A stretch of 11,495 nucleotides of DNA from an uncultured Alphaproteobacteria bacterium (GTDB lineage Bacteria > Pseudomonadota > Alphaproteobacteria > Rhodobacterales > Rhodobacteraceae): NCBI GenBank assembly GCA_929200295.1, contig CAKMZE010000060.1:1-11495 (forward strand). Reading direction: 5' to 3'. Within the stretch, counting starts at the first letter, position 1; each line of letters opens with the position of its first letter. The position numbers were made by a program, and so were the translations under genes. Below the pieces are notes generated by a model, which worked only from the letters and a program-made list of their open reading frames with translations, did not search any database and was not told the origin of the DNA. This document shows, one piece after another, positions 7,396 through 11,495 of this stretch.

Positions 7396-8520
7396 TTACG
7401 GAGCGCTTTCGCTCAGCACCTGTTTGACGACATCTGCGCTCACCTCGGATGTGACAAACGCCTGTCCAATCCCACGGGCCATAACAAAGTTGATCGTCCC
7501 ATCACGGACCTTTTTATCTTGGCCCATCAGATCAAATAACGTTTCCGCATTTGGCAGATCGCCGGGAATATCACGCAGATCGCATTTCATGCCCATTTGC
7601 GCGATATGCGCTCGCAGCCTGCTGGGGTCTTCTTGTGCGCAGAACCCAAGGCGCGCAGAGACTTCAAACGCTAAGGCACAGCCAATGGCGACCCCTTCGC
7701 CGTGCACAAGACGGCTTGCATCATAATTGGTTGCAGCCTCAATCGCGTGACAGAACGTATGCCCAAGGTTCAAAAGCGCGCGGTCCCCTTGCTCAGTTTC
7801 ATCGCGCAAAACGATGTCCGCTTTCATCTGGCAGGAGCGTTTGACTGCTTGAACGCGCTTTTCAACATCCCCGGCAGCAAGCGCGGGACCATTTTCTTCT
7901 AGCCATTCGAAAAACACAGCATCCCCAAGCAACCCGTATTTGAGCACCTCACCATAACCAGAGAGGAAATCGCGGGGCGGCAGCGTGTCAAGCAATGACA
8001 CATCTGCGACCACTAATGACGGCTGATGGAACGCACCAATAAGATTCTTGCCAAGCGGCGAATTGATCCCCGTTTTGCCACCAACAGAGCTATCAACCTG
8101 CGCAAGTAGTGACGTGGGGATCTGAACAAACCGCACACCACGGCGCAGCACCGCCGCAGCAAAACCGACAAGATCGCCGATCACACCACCGCCAAATGCT
8201 ATCACCACATCGCCACGCTCAACCTTTTGCGCGATGAGCCATTCAACGGATTGCTCAAGATAGCGCCAGCTTTTCGTGGTCTCACCAGCTGGCAGCGTTA
8301 ATACAGACGCCGCAATACCCGCAGTGGATAAAGCATTTTCCAATCGTTCCAGATGATGTGCTGCGACCGTGTTTTCTGTAATCACTGTAACCCGCTTACG
8401 AGGCGTTATTGCTGCAATACGCGGGGCCAACTGGTCTAATGCGCCGGGGGCAATAACAATATCATACACCCGTCCTGGTAAGTCTACAGTCACAAGTTCT
8501 TCAGTCGTACGCGCAGGCAT
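7396..8520 (-). CDS. aroB: 3-dehydroquinate synthase
   Basis: A 374-residue cytosolic enzyme, normal length, converting DAHP to 3-dehydroquinate (second step of the shikimate pathway) using NAD and a divalent metal, usually zinc. Motifs seen: NAD-binding FGGGVIGDLVGF (109-120), IPTSLLAQVDSSVGGKTGIN (134-153), SGYGEVLKYG with metal ligand Glu191 (187-196), LNLGHTFCHAIE with metal ligand His254 (250-261), HGEGVAIG with metal ligand His273 (273-280), and GQDKKVRDG (333-341). All expected active-site residues appear intact. The ATG at 8520-8518 shares one base with the aroK stop (TAATG). It is preceded by GGAGA at 8532-8528, seven bases away, so translation is likely coupled to aroK. It converges on the acylase gene with 7 bases between stop codons, and I see no convincing terminator. 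Confidence 0.97.
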   Translation of the reverse strand: MPARTTEELVTVDLPGRVYDIVIAPGALDQLAPRIAAITPRKRVTVITENTVAAHHLERLENALSTAGIAASVLTLPAGETTKSWRYLEQSVEWLIAQKVERGDVVIAFGGGVIGDLVGFAAAVLRRGVRFVQIPTSLLAQVDSSVGGKTGINSPLGKNLIGAFHQPSLVVADVSLLDTLPPRDFLSGYGEVLKYGLLGDAVFFEWLEENGPALAAGDVEKRVQAVKRSCQMKADIVLRDETEQGDRALLNLGHTFCHAIEAATNYDASRLVHGEGVAIGCALAFEVSARLGFCAQEDPSRLRAHIAQMGMKCDLRDIPGDLPNAETLFDLMGQDKKVRDGTINFVMARGIGQAFVTSEVSADVVKQVLSESAP

Positions 8521-9086
8521 TATAGTGTCTCCAAAATATCTGACTGGCTCTCTAGCACGTGGCAGGTCACATCTGTTGTATCATCGATACTATATCGGTG
8601 TTGAATAGGGACTCGCATTTGCGCGAGCTGATAAATAGGCACACGTTGATCGTAAATTTCAGACAAGGTTTCATACGGGTTCGCCGTTCTTAAGAGAGGG
8701 CGGGTATCCTTATGGCGCACGCGCTCCCAAAGAATATCAAGCGGAGCATCTAGCCAAACGGACACAGCCTTTTGCGCAATTTTCTCGCGGATCATCGGGG
8801 TTAGAAACGCCCCACCGCCCGTTGAGAGGATCACAGGTGGCCCTGACAATAGACGTTCGATCACCTCTGCCTCGCGTTCACGAAAAAACACCTCACCATC
8901 ACGTGCGAATATTTCTGCAATCGATGCGCTCGCGGCCTCTTCGATCTCAGCGTCACTGTCCAAAAACGCAACACCAAGACGGGCCGCTAATGCGCGCCCA
9001 ATCGCAGTTTTGCCAGAGCCCATCATGCCAACCAGCACGATTGTTCTGTGCAAGCGATACGACATATGTTCTAGTTGTTTTGACAT
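8520..9086 (-). CDS. aroK: Shikimate kinase
   Basis: A 188-residue enzyme that phosphorylates shikimate at the 3-OH with ATP (fifth shikimate-pathway step). Motifs, numbered from the chosen start: P-loop GMMGSGKT (20-27), shikimate-binding FLDSDAEIE (41-49), Arg69 in FFRERE, TGGG (89-92) and lid DTRPLL (127-132). A substrate-site Arg148 lies in YDQRVPIY. The open frame can be extended five codons to a TTG at 9101, but ATG at 9086-9084 is preferred because AAGGGA sits six bases upstream of it. The N-terminus before the P-loop is about 12 residues longer than in minimal shikimate kinases; a later ATG (residue 8) is possible. It is first in the aroK-aroB unit and diverges from the 49-codon gene across a 147-base region. 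Confidence 0.95.
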   Translation of the reverse strand: MSKQLEHMSYRLHRTIVLVGMMGSGKTAIGRALAARLGVAFLDSDAEIEEAASASIAEIFARDGEVFFREREAEVIERLLSGPPVILSTGGGAFLTPMIREKIAQKAVSVWLDAPLDILWERVRHKDTRPLLRTANPYETLSEIYDQRVPIYQLAQMRVPIQHRYSIDDTTDVTCHVLESQSDILETL

Positions 9087-9092
9087 ATGATA

Positions 9093-9098
9093 TCCCTT
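9093..9098 (-). promoter_or_regulatory. Ribosome binding site that fixes the aroK start
   Basis: On the minus strand AAGGGA lies six bases upstream of the ATG at 9086. The upstream TTG start candidate at 9101 would overlap this site, so the ATG is the better start. Confidence 0.7.
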
Positions 9099-9150
9099 CA
9101 AACGGCCAGAGATTGCCGAATTTTCTTTTCAACACCTGAATGGCGTGATC

Positions 9151-9179
9151 TTGACGAAAAGACCATATATAACCTTAAT
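9151..9179 (+). promoter_or_regulatory. Candidate sigma70-type promoter for the 49-aa / 510-aa / xerD unit
   Basis: TTGACG at 9151-9156 resembles a -35 box. CTTAAT at 9174-9179, 17 bases further, is an acceptable but imperfect -10. The AT-rich spacer contains CATATATAAC. Transcription would begin near 9186, right at a palindrome. This is a by-eye match in the only sizeable intergenic region of the window. No equally good promoter was found for aroK on the other strand. Confidence 0.4.
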
Positions 9180-9187
9180 CAAAATCA

Positions 9188-9202
9188 GGCATTTGAAATG
9201 CC
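9188..9202. repeat. Perfect 7-1-7 inverted repeat, possible operator
   Basis: GGCATTTGAAATGCC is a perfect palindrome with a single central base. It sits just downstream of the candidate -10 box and about 30 bases before the 49-codon gene, where a repressor dimer could block transcription. No further symmetric extension is seen on either side, and no known regulator consensus is recognised. It could also form only a weak hairpin in RNA because there would be no room for a loop. Confidence 0.45.
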
Positions 9203-9221
9203 AACATAACAAAAGCTGATC

Positions 9222-9227
9222 AGGAAG
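9222..9227 (+). promoter_or_regulatory. Ribosome binding site of the 49-codon gene
   Basis: AGGAAG lies six bases before the ATG at 9234. This good match and spacing is the main reason to accept the small gene as real. Confidence 0.65.
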
Positions 9228-9233
9228 TGCAAA

Positions 9234-9383
9234 ATGTGGCGCCTTATCAAAGTGATCTTATTTACAGTTCTTCTCGCAGCATTGGCTTTGGTGATTTATA
9301 GCTATGCGGGTCCGATCTTTTTCCCCGAAGATTTTAAAGCACCCGCTGAACAAATTATATTACCCGTTGAATTGGATACTTGA
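9234..9383 (+). CDS. Small single-pass membrane protein of unknown function (49 aa)
   Basis: Forty-nine codons from ATG 9234 to TGA 9381-9383. The N-terminus MWRLIK is basic and is followed by one strongly hydrophobic span (about residues 6-30: VILFTVLLAALALVIYSYAG and flanking residues). A short acidic, proline-containing tail ends PVELDT. By the positive-inside rule the tail would face the periplasm. An AGGAAG ribosome site precedes it at good spacing, and the next gene starts 3 bases after its stop, so it looks like the first gene of a three-gene unit with the 510-aa protein and xerD. I do not recognise a family. It might be an anchor or partner for the following exported protein, which is only a guess from position. 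Confidence 0.72.
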   Translation: MWRLIKVILFTVLLAALALVIYSYAGPIFFPEDFKAPAEQIILPVELDT

Positions 9384-9386
9384 GGG

Positions 9387-10919
9387 ATGAGAAAATGGAT
9401 GGGTGCCGTTGGTGTATTATGGCTAGCAGTGGATGTATCCGCGCAAACATCCGATCAGCCCTTATCTGCGATTGATTGGCTGTCACAATCAGCGGCTGCG
9501 CTGGATGCAGAGACGGCTGAGACCACCATCATCGAACCTCCTGTTGCCGGCAATGCCGCAACGCCCGAAATATCTGTCAGCTCTCTTGATGCGCCCTCAC
9601 CAGATACGATAGGCCTATTCCCATCCGGGTTTAATGGCTTTCCCAAAACCATATGGGCGATGAGCACCCAAGCCGATCTTATCGCGCTCATTGGAGACCG
9701 CACGCCTTATTCTCTTCCTGTGATGCAGGAATTGCTACAGGTTCTGTTGCTCATCGAGGCGGATGCACCAAAGGATGCGACTGCAAACGGTGCGCTATTT
9801 CTGGCGCGTATTGACCGCCTCATTGCAGATGGGTCGATTGAAACGGCGCAAGCCATGCTTGATCTAGCGTCGCCTAAAACCCGTGCTGATGTTTTTCAGC
9901 GTTGGTTTGATTTGGCATTGCTCACACAAACACAAGACAAAGCCTGTGCGGCCTTCCAAGCATCACCACAGCTTGCCCCATCTGCGTCTGCGCGAATCTT
10001 CTGCCTTGCCCGCGTGGGCGATTGGCAAACCGCCGCACTCACATTGAACACCCAGCGTGTACTTGGCGACATCCCGGATGAGGAAGAGGACCTGCTGGCG
10101 CGTTTCCTTGATCCTGAGCTTTACGAAGACAACCGAAATTTACGCCCCCCAAGCGATGTCACGCCGCTCATATTCAATCTGCGTTCCGCGATTGGTGAAA
10201 GCCTGCCCACATCTAACCTGGCGCTGGCCTATGTGCATTCTGATCTACGTGACACCGTTGGCTGGAAAAGCAGATTGGAAGCCGCAGAACGATTAGCACG
10301 GGCCGGTGTGATCTCGGATAATCTGTTACTGGGGATTTATACGGACCGCAGACCATCTGCATCCGGCGGCGTTTGGGACCGGGCCAAAGCGATACAACGC
10401 TTTGACAAAGCAATTGAGGCACAAGACGATTTAAACGCGATATCGCAAACCTTACTAGCGGCGTGGCATGCTGCACAAAAAGCCAAGATCGAAGTGCCAT
10501 TTGCACGGCTCTATGCCCAAGAGCTGATCGATCTGACATTTGATGATGATGTCATGCCAGTTGTGCTCAATATCGGCCTGCTCTCATCTCAATACGAAGA
10601 ATTCGCACTGAAAGCCGACGCATCTTTTCTTACAGCGCTTGCACGTGGGTTTCCTGATGGGGCTGCACCTGCATCTGCGCATGAAAGTGCCATCTACGAT
10701 GGCTTTACAGATGCCGGTCCCGATCCCCAGCTTGCACATTTGCTGACCCAAGGAAAACTCGGTGAGGCCATTTTGCGCAATCTTGACCTGCTCGAGGTCG
10801 GTGCCGCGGGTGACACGCAAGCCTTGTCTCGTAGCCTTGCACTATTCCGTAGCGTTGGGTTGGAAGATTTCGCACGCCGCGCAGCGCTACAAATCCTCAT
10901 TCTTGAGCGCATCAGATGA
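9387..10919 (+). CDS. Exported helical protein of unknown function (510 aa)
   Basis: It begins with a probable Sec signal peptide, MRKWMGAVGVLWLAVDVSA, with cleavage after VSA (residue 19), although an Asp at 16 is unusual there. A low-complexity Ala/Thr/Pro/Glu-rich linker follows (about 38-75), then a long alpha-helical body (about 95-510). The body has repeated amphipathic helix pairs such as ARIDRLIADGSIETAQAMLD and FCLARVGDWQTAALTL, which look like degenerate TPR or other alpha-solenoid units. Cys187 and Cys206 are the only cysteines and could form a disulfide. No catalytic motif is seen. It ends inside the xerD start (ATGA, 10916-10919). The ATG at 9387 is kept because it supplies the basic N-terminus of the signal peptide; the nearest purine-rich stretch, GAGGG (9382-9386), abuts it and also overlaps the preceding stop, so initiation may depend on reinitiation after the 49-codon gene. 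Function unknown; a periplasmic scaffold role is speculative. Confidence 0.87.
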   Translation: MRKWMGAVGVLWLAVDVSAQTSDQPLSAIDWLSQSAAALDAETAETTIIEPPVAGNAATPEISVSSLDAPSPDTIGLFPSGFNGFPKTIWAMSTQADLIALIGDRTPYSLPVMQELLQVLLLIEADAPKDATANGALFLARIDRLIADGSIETAQAMLDLASPKTRADVFQRWFDLALLTQTQDKACAAFQASPQLAPSASARIFCLARVGDWQTAALTLNTQRVLGDIPDEEEDLLARFLDPELYEDNRNLRPPSDVTPLIFNLRSAIGESLPTSNLALAYVHSDLRDTVGWKSRLEAAERLARAGVISDNLLLGIYTDRRPSASGGVWDRAKAIQRFDKAIEAQDDLNAISQTLLAAWHAAQKAKIEVPFARLYAQELIDLTFDDDVMPVVLNIGLLSSQYEEFALKADASFLTALARGFPDGAAPASAHESAIYDGFTDAGPDPQLAHLLTQGKLGEAILRNLDLLEVGAAGDTQALSRSLALFRSVGLEDFARRAALQILILERIR

Positions 10920-11495
10920 GCGCGCAAAACCAACCTATGATCAATTGGATCGATGCGTTTCTTGCGGCCCAAGCGGCAGAGCTTGATGCGGCACAGAACA
11001 CGCAGCTCGCTTATGCGCGTGATCTCAAGGATTTTGCCGATTGGCTTGCTGATAAAAACCTGCATTTTGCGACTGCAACCCAAGACGACGTCGAAAGCTA
11101 TCTGATTGAATGTGATGCTCAAGGGCTCTCACGCGCGACCCGCGCCCGCCGCTTATCTGCGATCAAACAGCTTTATCGTTTTGCATTTGAAGAGAACTGG
11201 CGCGAAGACAATCCTGCCATTCGGATCAAAGGGCCTGGCCGGGCGAAATCGCTTCCCAAGACACTATCTATCGATGACATTGACCGTTTGATTGCAGCGG
11301 GTGCTGGCCATAAACGTGATGGATTACGCAACGCCTGCATGATGCAGTTGCTTTATGCCACGGGCATGCGCGTGACCGAGCTGGTCACCCTGCCCGTCTC
11401 TGCGGTGCGTGGCGACCCCAATATGCTCTTGATCAAGGGCAAAGGCGGGAAAGAACGTCTCGTTCCCTTATCACCACCCGCACGCGATGCGTTGA
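10916..11495 (+). CDS. xerD: Tyrosine site-specific recombinase XerD (3' end missing)
   Basis: The frame runs from ATG 10916 to the window end without a stop, giving 193 residues of about 300 expected. The N-terminal SAM-like core-binding domain (about 8-95) includes AYARDLKDFADWL and RARRLSAIKQLYRFAFEENW. REDNPA and then SLPKTLS lead into the catalytic domain, where LLYATGMRVTEL carries the first catalytic Arg (152) and KGKGGKERLVPL the beta-hairpin Lys (about 179). The HxxR, His/Trp and Tyr residues lie beyond the window. The linker SLPKTLS and the REDNP segment resemble XerD more than XerC. XerCD act at dif to resolve chromosome dimers at division. Coupling by ATGA to an exported unknown protein is notable. 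A phage or integron integrase is less likely given the close match to the short XerD architecture. Confidence 0.9.
   Translation, partial: MSAQNQPMINWIDAFLAAQAAELDAAQNTQLAYARDLKDFADWLADKNLHFATATQDDVESYLIECDAQGLSRATRARRLSAIKQLYRFAFEENWREDNPAIRIKGPGRAKSLPKTLSIDDIDRLIAAGAGHKRDGLRNACMMQLLYATGMRVTELVTLPVSAVRGDPNMLLIKGKGGKERLVPLSPPARDAL

Noticed and set aside
7401..7414. GAGCG-CTTT-CGCTC hairpin as terminator of aroB
   Set aside because: The stem is only 5 bp, lies partly within the coding end, and is not followed by a T-run on the minus strand.
9087..9101. TTG start adding five residues to shikimate kinase
   Set aside because: The AAGGGA ribosome site lies within this extension, correctly spaced for the ATG at 9086 and not for the TTG.
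9216..9223. CTGATCAG palindrome near the 49-codon gene
   Set aside because: Eight bases, expected by chance, and it overlaps the ribosome site; nothing else supports it as an operator.
10916..11495. Recombinase as evidence for a mobile element or integron
   Set aside because: The sequence and length features match housekeeping XerD, it is translationally coupled to its upstream neighbour, and no attachment sites, repeats or phage genes are seen.

Overview
The window looks like chromosomal DNA of an alphaproteobacterium, most likely a Rhodobacterales (Roseobacter-type) organism of moderate GC content. This is inferred from the protein styles and the gene combination (Liv-type transporter, aroK-aroB divergent from an unknown envelope gene pair and xerD). 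No rRNA or other marker is present, so genus cannot be given. All coding space is tightly packed. The longest non-coding stretch is about 147 bases (9087-9233). There are no tRNA or rRNA genes, CRISPR arrays, insertion sequences or phage genes.

Region 1 (1-4853, + strand) is a complete Liv/HAAT-type ABC importer except for the 5' end of its first gene. The order is periplasmic binding protein (truncated by the window edge), a strong intrinsic terminator/attenuator hairpin, LivG-type ATPase, LivF-type ATPase, LivH-type permease and LivM-type permease. The four downstream genes are closely spaced or overlapping. The hairpin probably sets a high binding-protein to low membrane-complex ratio. The substrate (branched-chain amino acid, other amino acid or amide) cannot be told from sequence.

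Region 2 (4926-7388, + strand) is a membrane-anchored or exported penicillin-acylase-family Ntn hydrolase. It keeps the nucleophilic serine and a histidine at the expected spacing. It follows livM by 72 bases on the same strand, so it may be co-transcribed and may release an amine or amino acid that the transporter imports; that link is inference.

Region 3 (7396-9086, - strand) is aroK-aroB, read from right to left. The genes overlap by one base (TAATG) and supply two steps of the shikimate pathway. aroB converges on the acylase gene with only 7 bases between stop codons.

Region 4 (9087-11495, + strand) starts with a divergent control region that has a candidate promoter and a perfect 7-1-7 palindrome. 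It continues with a 49-codon single-membrane-span protein, a 510-residue exported helical protein of unknown function, and xerD (cut by the window end). The three genes are spaced 3 bases apart and then overlap by ATGA, so they look like one translationally coupled operon.

No clear new defence or mobile system is visible. The least explained parts are the 49-aa/510-aa pair coupled to xerD, the acylase placed behind the importer, the enlarged LivM, and two mini-ORFs that bridge the intergenic gaps of the liv operon.
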